From Oidiodendron maius Zn (Eukaryota; Ascomycota; Leotiomycetes; Myxotrichaceae): a stretch of DNA of 64,000 nt. The DNA lies in NCBI GenBank assembly GCA_000827325.1, contig KN832896.1, positions 70,414 to 134,413 of the forward strand, in the 5' to 3' direction. The notes below the pieces were generated by a model, which was not told the origin of the DNA, ran no database searches, and worked only from the letters and a program-made list of their open reading frames with translations. A program made the translations under genes and the position numbers. Shown piece by piece: positions 22,378-33,874 of this stretch; within the stretch, counting starts at the first letter, position 1; every line of letters begins with the position of its first letter.

Positions 22378-24604
22378 ATGGAATCGAAGGTGTCTACAGA
22401 GCAATATGAAGATGCTGCCGTGGTTGAGAAAGAACCTACTGCTTGCGGTGACTCTCCGCAGCAGCAGAGGTTCAGTAAGCGAGCGTATCTTGCATCTACT
22501 GTTTGTGACGTTTTATACAATACCTACAAAATAATACGTAAGCTTACTATTTTTAGGGTCTTTTCCTCGGTTGGATTGCCCAACAACAGATGAATGTTGG
22601 GGCATCGACAGTCCTCAGTTACATAGATGCTGACCTGGGTAGGGTTCCTTTGGACTGAAAAGAACCAAATATAGTGAACTAATTAGTAAACTAGGACCCA
22701 TAACTAACTACTCGTGGTTGTTCACTACATGGCTTGTGTGCGTTGCAATATTTTCCGCCCCGCTGGGTATAAACCTCCGCTTAAAAGTGCAAAGGAGATG
22801 ACTTGACTAACTTATCGAGCAGGTTCACTTGCAGATCGTATAGGGAGAAGGTATTTTTTTATTGCTGGGAATGTCTTTGCGCTTATTGGTGCCATAATTT
22901 GTGCCGCTGCACAATCGGTAAACGTCATAATCGTTGGAATGACCTTTGGAGGAATTGGGGCTGCTCATCAACAGCTAGCAGTCGCCGGCTTATCTGAGAT
23001 ATTTCCCAATAAATATAGGGCGTATGTTCAAGGTAATGTCTCATAGCTTCAGATTAACTGGAGAAGAAACTAATGTAGGACATAGGAGCTGTTCAACTGT
23101 CCGCTTTTCCGTTTGTAGCCTGTGGCAGCCTGATCGGGTTCTCAATGGCCAAGTACGCCACATGGAGATGGGTATACTATCTCAACATAATCCTGGATGG
23201 CCTGGCTTTGATCGCTGTGGTTTTGTTGTATCACCCAGTAAGATACTGGCCTACCGCGAATATGGTCATCTTTTGTGCTAAGGACGTGACAGCCTTTTCC
23301 GAACAAAGAGACACCAAGGTGGCAGCTTATCAAATGTGCAGATTGGATTGGTATCAGTGTCTCAATTGTACGCTGTCCTCTTTTGTAGAGTTATAACATT
23401 AGCTAACCTCCTTGTAGGTTGGAGTTGTTGGTCTTGGGTTGGGGTTCGGTCCTGCTGCTTTCGGGCTGCATGGATGGGGCGCAGCTGCGGTTTTGGTGCC
23501 ACTCACTTTGGGTATTGCCCTTTTGATCGCAGTTGGATTTTGGAGTAAGCACACATTATATCGCCATTTGAACATCCTCTAACCAATCCGTAATAGTGAG
23601 GTACGGCTCATCAGACCCATTGCATCCTCCAGAAATTTTCAATATCAGAGGGTAAGTCACTTTAATCCTCTGATCAAACATCTTGCTCATCGAATTTTAT
23701 AGATTTTCAAACCTTCTCCTGATTGTGACGGCCATATATATGCCAGTGTATGCCCTGACATTTGTCTGGTCGCAAGAAGTTCAGGCTGTATATACAACTG
23801 ATCCAATCGAAATTGGTCTTTATAATTTTCCTGCGGGCTTTGGAGCGGAAGTGGGCGCAATCATTGCTGCACTAGTCGCCCGAAGACTAGGTCGCACCAA
23901 CCTTCAGCTCGCAATAGCGTGTCTCGTCTTGACCATTTTCACCGGCCTCCAGGCGACTTTAACGCCAAACAGTATCAAACCGGCTCTTGGATATATGTCC
24001 ATTGGTGGGCTTGCAATAGGATACATCCAAGTCATATCGGTCGTGATGATCCAACTGGAAGCGCCTGACAAGTATATCGGCGACGCAACGGGTCTCTTGA
24101 TTTCTTTCCGCACCGTTGGCGCGGCTTTAGGAGGTGAGTTATTGGATCTCTCAAAGCGAACGGAGGTTCTAACGATGTTGCAGTCTCCATCTGTCTAACG
24201 ATAGTGAAATCAAAGGTTCGCTCGACCTGGCCACACGCAGTAGCTGAAGCTACTGTACCCCTGGGACTACCAGCGACATCATTGCCTGCACTACTTGGGG
24301 CACTGCAGACACAAAGTGTGCCTGCCTTAATGGCAGTCCCTGGTATCAGTCCCCAAATCATTGAAGCGGCAACTATTGCAACTAAGCTTACATATGCGGC
24401 AGCATTTCGGTGAGATTGGCTTTTTGATTTCCCATCTTACTCTCTTGTCCCTAATAGACGGCTTAAGCTAACTTCGGGCAACAAAGTCTGATCTACTATC
24501 CAGCTTTGGCCCTAGGTGTGGTCGGTACTGTGCTCTCACTGTTCGCCAAGGATGTCACTCCGTTAATGACAAACCATTTAGCTGTCAGTATGACACAATC
24601 GTAG
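22378..24604 (+). CDS. MFS transporter, TRI12/DHA2-type efflux pump
   Basis: A multi-exon membrane transporter of the 14-helix fungal drug/siderophore/trichothecene-efflux group. The start at 22378 gives a hydrophilic N-terminus. An intron leads into FLGWIAQQQMNVGAST, the typical first helix of this group. Later exons supply the loop motif GGSLADRIGRR, then GGIGAAHQQLAVAGLSEIFP, and GNLFP-like helices around 23750-24110 (IGLYNFPAGFGAEVGAII, GYMSIGGLAIGYIQVISVV). About eight short introns fit GT-AG in phase. The last junction, after AAAFR near 24412, does not rejoin the C-terminal frame (PALALGVVGTVLSLFAKDV, ending at 24604) cleanly, so the 3' end is uncertain or slightly damaged. It may export the substrate or toxic intermediates. 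Confidence 0.75.
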
Positions 24605-25089
24605 AGCCATTCATTAGTAATATCTCGCAAAGGCGCCAAGAGGACGAACGTTTAACACAGTAGCTCGTGTGCAGAAGGCTTACTATCTCAATGGTTAGGG
24701 ACATTCCTGGAGCTAAGGGCCGCGAAACTCCTGATCAGGTTGCGTTGCGTTAAGACTTAGCTAGAATGAAGACCCTGTTTCAAGGTCATGCATGTTTCGG
24801 ACAGAAGTATTGATACAAGTAACAATTAGTTCCAAATCGTCAATGCGATAGCAGTCTACTTGGTGGTTTTTCGTACTCTCGTTATACCTCGCTTGTTAAC
24901 TAATACTTTTTAGCTCGAATTGGACAAAGATCCTAACTTCAGTTTTAGGATACTATATTTAAATGATATATATTTCATTTAAAAGACTTGACGATAGTTA
25001 ACTTTCACAGAGCGGTTCTAAATCAATATGACCGATGAATGATCTACAATTGTGTAATTCAGTTCTAGCAACAAGCGACCAGCCGGCCC
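24605..25089. other. Intergenic, between convergent MFS and ABM genes
   Basis: About 480 bp of AT-rich sequence with no gene. It lies between the 3' ends of two convergent genes. Confidence 0.5.
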
Positions 25090-25858
25090 TCAGCTCTTTA
25101 ACAATGACATGTTGGTATAAGGCTGAAGATTGGTACGACATAAAGCCTGCCTGCGTTTTTATTCTAGATTATAGAAGATTAGACACAATAATAAATATGA
25201 AATTGATGAGTCTAAGCTTGTGGGGAGCAGCTGTACACGTACCTCAACCACAGGGTTACCAATGTCATATCGTTGCATTCCTTGAGCACGCCACAGCTTT
25301 GTACCGCGCCTCCCGAGCTCTGTAACTTCTTTGTCTCATCTGAAAAATTGCAAAGTATCTTGATAACCTCATCTCGTTTTTGCTTCTGGCAAAAGAAATG
25401 GCATACGGCAACATGGCTATCCGTTGAGCATTTATCTGGGTCATCATCTCGCGTAAACCAACCCCCGGCATGATCATAATGCTTCAGATCATAGTCAGGG
25501 CTTGCAAGGCCCTGTACGTGTCTGAGAAGCTTGTCATCATCGACAAGTTGCATCTCATGCTTGAAGATTTCTGACGACGGATGGCCCATGAAGAACCCAA
25601 CAGCATGCGTATATCCTTCAAGACCCCAAAGGGTGTCAGGTTCTGCTCCATCTATGTCAGCTCCCCAGTAGTAAGTAATACCCTGAGGCTCAGTGGAAGA
25701 CACTTGACACAACTGAACGAGGCGCTCCCTCCACTGTTGGTATACCCCAATTAGTACAAAATTGAACGAAAATAATGGCAGTTATTTTGGCATACCAATG
25801 GAAGTGCGCCATCTCTTCCTACAACGCGGGCGACGACGTAGAACCGGGGTATGCTCAT
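25090..25858 (-). CDS. Two-domain ABM-like (dimeric alpha-beta barrel) protein, copy 1
   Basis: Exon 1 is 25858-25796 (start MSIPRFYVVARVVGRDG), followed by a 62-nt intron and exon 2 25733-25243. A donor GTACGT at 25242 suggests a small last exon ending near 25090. Without splicing the frame stops at 25212. The N-terminal strand FYVVARV and the second block VAVCHFFCQKQKRDEV each look like the start of an antibiotic-biosynthesis-monooxygenase (ABM) ferredoxin-like barrel, so there are two tandem domains. Between them lies a conserved segment with TYYWGADIDG and LWGLEGYTHAVGFFMGHP. ABM proteins include cofactor-free quinol oxygenases and regulators of aromatic metabolism. The role here is unknown, but quinol or phenol chemistry would suit the FMO and extradiol enzyme nearby. 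Confidence 0.65.
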
Positions 25859-26384
25859 TGTAAGCCTCCGTAAAATTATTTTTGTATTTTTTGAGTTTCA
25901 AGTTCTGCGAGAAATCAGGATTTAGGCTCTTTGTATTCTCAACAACCAATGCGGACAGGAAGCGGGTTACGCTGGATTCAGACAAATGGGGTACTATCGG
26001 ACGATTCTCAAAGACGCGGGGTAATTTCGCATCGATGGCAAGATCACAAAATAAGACGCGTGAAATTTGGCCACCCCAAATTCTCTTCGGCCTAATTATA
26101 ATGTCTCGGTCACTTTACGTCCGACATAGATAGAGTTGCCCCGAGGGCTAACTTTGCTATTGATCCGTCCCCGCAGTATGTATTCAACTAGACAGCTTCC
26201 ACGCAGAGCATCAGTGAGCCGAGACAGAAACCGAACAGGGTAGCTGTGTAATCAGTAGAGTGAAGACTTAGCCAATACTATTGGAAATTGACTCCATATG
26301 GCTTTCAAAGAGTCAAAGTAGGAGACTTGCAATTGGCTTGATACGATATATCTAAACTAGGCTCTCTTGGTGGGTCAGCCTGAG
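25859..26384. other. Intergenic, ABM copy 1 promoter side
   Basis: About 525 bp upstream of the ABM gene and downstream of the next minus-strand SDR. No other gene is supported. Confidence 0.5.
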
Positions 26385-27397
26385 GCTTTGGCTGGCGCTC
26401 CTGTCATCTTCGTTCTTGCAGCAGCGTAGCCTCCATCAACCGTCCATTTAGCTATGGTTATGTTAGTTAGCTGTGATGGTTTCAGCATCTCCAGACCTAC
26501 CTCCTGTGACATAAGATGCGTCATCACTCAACAGAAAGCAGAGTACCTTAGCTACCTCTCCTGCTTCTCCCGTTCGACCCAGCAGTGTTTCATCCCCCAA
26601 GAGCTTTGAATTCCACAGGCCTCTTGCCTCACCATCTCTGATAATTCCTGTATCGATGGGTCCACTATGCGAATTGTCAGTCTGGAAATTATAACCCTCT
26701 GATGCCTTAACTGACGGCAGCAGGGCATTGATCCGTACGCCCTGTCTTCCCCACTCGCCTGCTGCAGATTCTGTCAATCCAATGACCCCAAACTTGCTCG
26801 TGGCATATGCTGCGTTCATCGGACTTCCGAAAAGCCCCGAAGTACTCGACACGTTAACAATGGATCCTCCAGGCTTCGTTATCTGTCCAAGTTCCGCCCG
26901 CATACAGTTCAAAACACCAGTAAGATTTACAGCCATAGTGAAATCCCAGTCCTTCTGTGGCTATATATTCTCAGGCTGTTAGCATTCATTTTAAACGCCA
27001 CATATGACGCTCTGGGATGTAATGCGGTGCTCACCAGGGTCGCCACGGTGTGGTTGCCATGCCCAGCAGCTACGCCAGCGACGTTAGCTGCTCCGTCCAG
27101 CTTCCCAAATGTTTGTATCGTCTCCATCACCCAATTCTCTACTTGGATGGCATCACGTACATCGATCTTGCTCGACGTCACCCTGGCTCCCAAAGCCTTG
27201 CCTTGTGCCAGTTAACGTTTCGGTTCGTGGACGAAAAATAAGCAAGACGTACATGACTCTTCAGTGTCGCAAAGCGCGTCGACATTGACGTCGCTGATTG
27301 CAATGCCGGCAGCACCCAATTGAGCAAGCCTTATAGCAGTAGCTTTGCCAATGCCCGAAGCAGCCCCCGTCACCGTGAAAATCTTACCCTTTACCAT
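26385..27397 (-). CDS. Short-chain dehydrogenase/reductase (SDR-C)
   Basis: A classical SDR that would oxidise an alcohol or reduce a ketone with NAD(P). It starts at the ATG at 27397 (MVKGKIFTVTGAASGIGKAT), which carries the TGxxxGxG cofactor motif. Exons run ~27397-27254, 27191-27034, 26962-26503 and ~26450-26385, with GT-AG introns in matching phase. The structural motif NVAG and the catalytic Ser (VNVSSTSG) and YATSK (YxxxK) are intact. The C-terminus is WTVDGGYAAAR. The segment after RINALLPS contains about 17 extra residues that could be a very short retained intron. It is not closely paralogous to the SDRs at 30073 and 35948. Confidence 0.85.
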
Positions 27398-27864
27398 ACT
27401 GTTGTTGGAATTGCGAAATAAAATGTGTTGTTCTAGCTTGACCTTACTGCCATGGCACAAAATATGACGAGATGGAGGAATGGAAGGTTTTGTATTAGTA
27501 TTGTTCCTTCATCCGGGACTGATACCGCGAATATAGGCCGTAATGCGAATTGGCCTATCGGATTGGCTTCGGTCTAACTCTGTCGCTATAATTTTGAGGT
27601 ATAGCCCCCAAAACCTGGAGCTATGCCTCGTATCGTCCAGGCCGAAACTATTAAAAAGTATTGCGGGTATCGCTGGGGCCCAAACTATTGCGTTTACGTT
27701 CCCTAGGGGCCCGGTACGGCTTACGTTTGGAGATCGCAGTGGAGAGCCAGTGCAGAGATCATAAGCAGAGATAGATTTTCAGATAATCTAGACCCACAAA
27801 TTGGTACATATATATCAGTGTGGCGTACAGCTCTGAGGAGACGATCTCCATTCTAGACACCCAC
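27398..27864. promoter_or_regulatory. SDR-C promoter region
   Basis: A gene-free interval between the SDR start and the 3' end of the next minus-strand transporter. It contains ACCGCGAATA at about 27525-27534, matching the minus-strand ACCGCGAAT near 20931 in the BVMO promoter. The long plus-strand open frame here (27543-27764) has no recognisable similarity. Confidence 0.3.
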
Positions 27865-29602
27865 TCATAACACATCGCCATGGTCAACATTAAGCCTCTT
27901 GCTCTTGTCGAGATGGATGTCAACAAGTTGAATCTCAACGTGGTCCCCGAATCTGGCGCCAATTTCTTCAAGCGTAAGTCCGGCTGTCTACGGCACATTA
28001 GTTTTGTGGCCTGAGAGAGTTTCAGTCAACCTCGACATACCTCTGGAAGGTAGAATAACAAGACTGTAGAAGAAACAATGCAGATGGAAACGAAAACGAA
28101 GTAATATTTCCATCCGACGGTATTGAAAGCGAGCGTGGAAGGGCTATTGTATGCAATAGCGCATGAAAAGAAAGAGACGAGGCCGATGGTTGCCCCATAG
28201 CTACGGAGATGTGTCGGCCAGATCTCCGAGATATAAACATACGCAGCGCAGTCAATCGTAGACCCGTAGAATACTATAAATGCGAAGAGCATGGCCACAG
28301 AAGCATTCAGTCCCGGTTTATATGCTGTTCCGAGATAATATTTCTGGAGAATACCTTCCGTAACTAGAGTAAAGGAGCAAAGATAGCCTCCTAGAGCTTT
28401 AGATATGTTAGTAATGGCACCAGTTTACATTATGTGAGCATAATTACCCAGAAGTTTAACTCGGCCAACTTTATCCATGATCGCAGCATTTATAAAACAA
28501 CCAATCAGTGCACACACAGTCCATACTATTGACAGGCCAAGTTGTAAGGTGGTGCCATATCCGAGTCCACCAAATAAAAGTGGCGTGAGATTGGCAATGA
28601 CCAGGATGCCAGTCGATTGGCCAACCACCCAGACCAAGATAGAGCAAAATGCCCGTTTCCTCAAATTCGGGGTTCGAAAAATATGGATGTAGCCCCTAGG
28701 AAGCGACCTCTCAACATTAACCTGGGCTTTGATCTGTGTCATTTCTGCTTGGGCTAAGAGTGCATATGGATCACTCTTGCCTCGGTGAAGCCGCTCAAGC
28801 ACCTGCCAGGCTTCTTCATACCTTTCTTGCTCGACGAGCCACCGTGGAGATTCGGGGATGAAGAATAGGGAGACCAGAAGGACAAGGCTAAAAAAACCCA
28901 ACACAACGAATTGGAGTCGCCATTGATATGGTGCATTAACGTAGTGGAATCCTAGGGCTACACACCCCGAGATGATATATGCGTAGACAATGGTGATAGC
29001 ATGGCTGCCAACTAGCATTCCTCTCGTATGAGCAGGCGAGACCTCACTCATATACACAGGGCAGTTGGTGAGTACAATTCCTGCCCCAATGCCACATATA
29101 ATGCGTGCCGTAATAAACATCGCGATATGAACACTTCCCGCTTGGAGGGCGGATGAAATCACTAATAGTACTGCCGCAGTGCCAGTTGCGACTCTGCGTC
29201 CAAATCTCTGAGAGATTGGTGCCTGGATCAGTGCACCGATCAGCCCTCCACCTAAGAAGCTGTGGATAAGTTAGTAGGAAGAGTTTATCAGCTCCAAGTA
29301 GTGGACTAACCCTCCAAGAATACCGCCGGTGACCGACTCAGCATTGCTGCCGCTCAGAAAATACTCCTGGAAGGAAGTCTGCGCTAGACTGCCGGCGATA
29401 GAGTTCTGCGCATAGCCAAAAAGAAACCCCCCCAGACCGGCCACCATAATAGTCTACTGGCTTCAGTATGTAACTTTGGTCTAAGGATGGGGTTACTAAC
29501 TATGAGATTGACAAAACTTGTATGAGGTTGAATAGTGATATCCTCCAATTCGCCGTCTCTCACGACGGGGACGCTCCTTTGGACACGCAAATTTTCGAGC
29601 AT
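27865..29602 (-). CDS. Sugar-porter-type MFS transporter 1
   Basis: A 12-helix permease of the sugar/quinate/lactose family, probably importing a carbohydrate, quinate or another small substrate. It starts at the ATG at 29602 with a hydrophilic N-terminus, then helix 1 GGFLFGYAQNSIAGS. The family loops are present: RFGRRVATG after helix 2, PESPRWL after helix 6, the second R-x-G-R-K-like loop DKVGRVKLLG, and YISEIWPTHLRS after helix 10. The tail is PETAGLTLEEIGARFGD, the typical PETKGLTLEE end. Several short introns interrupt it. The stop is at 27865. It is divergent from SDR-A at 30073 with a 470-bp shared promoter. It is similar in kind to the transporter at 31658-33491. Confidence 0.85.
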
Positions 29603-30072
29603 CTTAATATTTCAAGGTAAAATCCAGGATAGTCGTATTTTCTGTTGGACACTGGGAGAGACGAATTTAAGGGCTCTTAGAAATATTAGGGCGGGAGGTG
29701 AGAAGCATGTATCGTAGCAAGATCCCTTGATCATACCAGCGCGGGAATGTGGGGAGTGCGGGGATTGTTGCATTGTTCCGCCAACCTGGTTCGGAGGGAC
29801 ATTGTTCTCGAGACCGTCGGGTAGCAGTAATTTGTCCGCAGACCGCCGCAGATCGTGCCGTTCGGAGCGGCGTTTCAATACATACTAATCACTGCGTCCC
29901 AACTTATTGTATCTAAGTTTTGGACTTCAACTTGTTGGCCGCCTCGATAACAGCCGCCTTAGTAGCAGCCACCATTTTACGCTGCTCATGGGCTTGTATC
30001 TGCCACAATCGACATCCCAGATTCAGTAGTAGAATCCAATTGCCTCACTCCGTCACATTCTTATTGTTGGCA
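29603..30072. promoter_or_regulatory. Divergent promoter, transporter 1 / SDR-A
   Basis: It includes TGCGGGGATT at 29757-29766 (CreA-like GCGGGG core) followed 10 nt later by TTCCGCC, and CGCGGGAAT at about 29740-29748. These CGG/CCG triplets are the kind bound by Zn2Cys6 regulators. The sites are predictions from sequence only. Confidence 0.35.
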
Positions 30073-30951
30073 ATGTCGTCCAATCCGCTAGAGGCGAAGG
30101 TTGCACTGGTGACAGGGTCCTCTTCGGGCATGGGTCGCGCCATCGCACTTGCTCTCGCTGATAAGGGGGCCAAGCTGATGTGCTGTGATATGACGGCAGA
30201 AGCAAACCCAGCTGGTTATGAAGAAGATGTCAAAATTAACACACATGATTTGATCGTAAAACGAGGGGGTGTCGCAATATTCCAGGCCGTCGATATCTCC
30301 GACCTCGAACAACTGGAAGCTGCCTTCGCCCGGGCTGTGTCGGTGAGAAACAGACAACCTGAGCACTAGGCTACTGACCAGTAGATCTAATAAATAATGC
30401 AGGAGTTCGGACGGCTAGACATTAATGTGAACTGTGCCGGCTACTGGGCTCCATTTCGGAGTTTTGTCAACGAGGATGATGCCCTGTGGGCAAAGATGGT
30501 TGCTATCAACACGTTGGGGACGGCTAAGGCAATGCGTCTCGCGATTGCTCAATTTTTGAAACAGGATATCGATGTCAACTGGGGAAGTCGTGGGCGGATT
30601 GTTAACATCTCATCCTGTGCTGCCAATATTGCTTTCCCGGGAGAGGTGGCGTATTCAGCGACAAAAGCATCCATCAATCATATGACCCGTGCCGGAGCGA
30701 TAGATCATGCCGGTGACTCGGTTAATATCAATTGTATAGCGCCAGGAGTGGTGGCTACTGGCATGGCACGAAGGAATATTGAGAATAAAGATATCTTTGC
30801 AGTGATGGAAAATGCCACGCCATGGCCGAGAATAGGTACCGCAGGAGATATTGCTGGTGTTTGCATGTTTCTTCTCTTTCCACAATCGCAATGGATGACG
30901 GGCCAAATACTTGCAGTTGATGGCGGAATGACTTTGGGAATTCCTTCATAA
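30073..30951 (+). CDS. Short-chain dehydrogenase/reductase (SDR-A)
   Basis: Exon 1 is 30073-30342 and exon 2 30403-30951, with a 60-nt GT-AG intron. It starts MSSNPLEAKVALVTGSSSGM, with the TGxxxGxG cofactor motif. The motif usually NNAG is altered to NCAG (NVNCAGYW). The catalytic residues are Ser in NISSCAANI and YSATK (YxxxK). It ends LAVDGGMTLGIPS. About 270 residues long, a normal length. It is clearly paralogous to SDR-B (35948-36850): shared TGSSSGMGRAIAL, FLKQ-IDVN-GSRGRIVNISS, and the tail AVDGG-T-GIP. A hydroxysteroid-dehydrogenase-type role would fit the neighbourhood, but the substrate cannot be read from sequence. An ATG further upstream in frame (29920) is unlikely to be used because it precedes the conserved start. 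Confidence 0.9.
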
Positions 30952-31657
30952 GGTAACGAAGTGCCTACAGGTCCTTATGGGAAAATATATTATAGTCCTT
31001 GCTGTTGATTTGCTTCATTTTTCATTTGATTATTGAGATGTCTCAATAGTAAAGCATGCAGTTTTAATTACGGTGCTTCGGATTAATAGCCCTAGTACGC
31101 ATTCCACGGTCTGTCTTCTCCCCGAAGAGGCTGCCCATAGCAACAACCTGGGCGACTTTCCATTTAACTTGGCGTTTTCTCTGGACCCGGGGTTGCAGTC
31201 AACCCCGCTGAGTACTACTACACGGCATGAATTCAGGCCCGATAAATAAGAAGATAGGAACTACAACTTCGTGCCTATATTTCCTTCTCGCTGGTACTTC
31301 TCACGTCTTTTATGAATCTTTTATTTCCATTCTTGCTTCTCTCAGGAGGAGAACCGTACCTCACAAGATATCAAAAACGTATGAGTTGAGTACAGGCAGT
31401 ATTCACAATGATAAGGAAGTTGCGACTCACGGATTAGTAGGCGCGAGTTCGAGAGATATGAGTATTGGTACGACACAGCACAAAGCGGTCCTCAGGGAAA
31501 ACTGGTTTGTTTGTATTTGATGTAATCAAGTCCTTAGCTATACTAACCTACCCCATCCCAATACGTTTACTAGGTTACACTTGTCCTTCACAGTGTATTG
31601 GAATAAGCGAAGCGTTCTGCAGCTCTTTGCACAGTAAACACAGTCAGCACTGCTATG
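30952..31657. other. Intergenic with a duplicated KstD 5' end
   Basis: No complete gene. The main content is the relic at about 31205-31365 (listed separately). The short open frames here (31227-31520 and 31465-31692) are not supported. Confidence 0.5.
31205..31365 (+). repeat. Diverged duplicate of the promoter and first codons of the KstD-like gene
   Basis: This stretch aligns with 33765-33925. Shared blocks include GATAAATAA, GATAGGAACTA, TATATTTCCTTC, AGTACTTCTCAC/GGTACTTCTCAC, TTATGAATCT and GCTCCTCTCAGGAG-like ends, in the same order and spacing. In the second location these lead into the ATG at 33875 of the KstD-like gene. Here the matching ATG (about 31313) is followed by a different, short open frame. 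I infer a duplication that copied the 5' end of the gene, after which the rest was lost or never copied. Identity is roughly three quarters by eye. Confidence 0.7.
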
Positions 31658-33491
31658 TCAAATGCTTTCGTCCCTATGTTCGAAAGCTATAGCGTTCTTA
31701 GCTTCATCATCCGTGATCTCAAACATCTCCATCTCAACCTTATCCCCAAATGCGCGATTGACCTCTTCTAAAGTCAAACCTTTGGTCTAATTTCATTTGT
31801 TAGATATGTTATATCAAGTGGCCCGATGTACTATACCTCTGGGAAAAAGAAGAAAACAATCGGGAGGAAGAAGAGATTGCAGCCGATAAAAACGAGATTG
31901 AATTTCCACGTAATATTTTGGAGGGCGATAGGGGCTGTTTGACTGAAGATTACGGTTACCGCGTTGGAGGAGAAGAGTGCGATAGACATCCCAGTAGCTC
32001 GAATCTTAGTTGGAAGAACTTCGGCAGCATATGCATACGGCGATGCTGCAAAGGTACTTCCAAAGAAGAATATGAAAACCATGATTATTCCGATTCCAGC
32101 TTTGCCCCAACCTGGTGTATGTATGCTTTAATGCTCTGCACAGATTACTGACCATGGCAAGACTCACCTGGATCATTTGTTTGTTCGTATTTTGCTGAAA
32201 AGGCCGCAAAAACAGCGAGACAGATTGACAGTATACTTAATCCAGACAAAAACAGAAATTTCCTACCTGCCCGATCAATTAGTAGTAAGTTAACTACTCC
32301 GCCTGCGTTGTTACAGAGTCCGAATATCCCGGCCATTAAGAGGGTAGTTCTGTGAGAGAAACCAAGTCCGGCATATAGTACTGACTATCCGACCATAAGT
32401 TCGATTTTACAAATCGAGATGGAGTAAGCTTACCTGATATATCTGGATGGTCTGAGCCCCATTCGTCTGTGTAGATGTCATCGCTGCAACGGCAGCAGCT
32501 ACCCGACGAAGCTCTCTCATATTGGTAAAAATATGGGTCCACAAGTGATCTGCTGTCTCTTCTGCTTCAGCTGCAAGTTGAGCCGAGATTTGAAGATACT
32601 CCTTTTCCCAGAACATGTGATCATTATGGTCATCATGGAGCCGTTGTAGGACAATTCGAGCTTCCTCGTGTCTTCCTTTCATAATTACTGCAGAACTTCT
32701 CAGTGTGAAGTTGCATCTTTAAAGGTTGATACGTACACCACCGCGGTGAAAATGGCAGATAAAAACAACCAAGAATGAGTCCAACTGCTGGCAAACACTG
32801 TAATGCAATTGGGAATCGCCTACTTGACGTTAAAAGCTGACTTGAAAATGTTATATGCATCATTCATACCATGAGAATGACAGGTTGGATGAGAAGTTGC
32901 AAGCATATCCAACCCATGAGGCAAACGTTCCGGCAACAGTGAGGGTCAATATTTGAAAGGCTACCATGGCTCCCCGCTGGCTGGGAGGGGCTATTTCAGA
33001 CTGATATATGTTGACGGTCATGAGCATTACGCCAGAGGCTGCGCCGGCGATAACACGTCCTGCAAAGAATGTAGCAATGTTGTGGGCCGCGGCTTGAAGA
33101 ATAGCCCCGATAAGACCAATGCAGCCGCCTATCTGTATCGCTCTCTTCCGCCCAAAGTGATTAGCAAGTAAGCTGGCGACCAAGAGGCCAAGAATAACAC
33201 CTCCATAATAGCTTGACCCAATAGCCCTCGTAGAAATCTTAGCAGGATGTCGACAAGTGAGCAACGGGAGCATATTAACTCACCCCTGAACCTTGGCACT
33301 AGGCTGAAAATAATCAATGAATCCCTCCTGCGCAAATCTAGATTCATTGTTAGCATGTTAGTTACTATCTACTTTCTAGGAGATATTCGCGTGAGAGGTT
33401 ACGTTGAAGCAATGACAGCGGCATCATAGCCATAGAGCATACTGCCCGAACCGGCAATGCCGGCGCATACCCAATTATACACTCGGCCCAT
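31658..33491 (-). CDS. Sugar-porter-type MFS transporter 2
   Basis: A second permease of the sugar-porter family. It starts at the ATG at 33491 (MGRVYNWVCAGIAGSGSMLY) with a first helix ending GYDAAV. Family loops follow: HFGRKRAIQIGG after helix 2, GRVIAGAASG, PFSPRW (PESPRW-like, with the Glu replaced), DRAGRKFLFLSG, AAEVLPTKIRATG and the tail TKGLTLEEVNRAFGD. At least eight short introns are required. The stop is complementary to 31658-31660. It is divergent from the KstD-like gene at 33875. Two such permeases in one cluster suggest import of related substrates or of the substrate and a side product. Confidence 0.8.
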
Positions 33492-33874
33492 AGTTTATTT
33501 AAATTGTTGTTGCAGAACCAAAAAGTTGGCAGTTGAGAGAAGGTATTCAGACTATTAAAAGTTCCCCGCCGCAGTAATGTCGGCGCAATTTGTGTTCCCT
33601 ACCTTGTATCTTATTTTCTCGGCCGTGCGCGCTTCGGGGTGATTCGCCTTTGTCCGAGACGGGAGATCTCATAAGACGATTCCGGAATAAGAAGACAAAA
33701 AGGATCAATAACTAGCCCGTAGCGACCTTTTGCATTGTTTGATGTTTGACTAGACATCAGTCTGACCGACTGTGTATTACTACACATCCTAAATCTAGGC
33801 CTGATAAATAAAAATGATAGGAACTATAATTTCGTAAATATATTTCCTTCCCGTCAGTACTTCTCACCTCTGTT
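33492..33874. promoter_or_regulatory. Divergent promoter, transporter 2 / KstD-like gene
   Basis: It contains the sequence duplicated at 31205-31365 (its counterpart begins about 33765). It has CCGCAGTAATGTCGG (CCG and CGG 9 nt apart) at about 33570-33584. No other function can be read. Confidence 0.35.
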
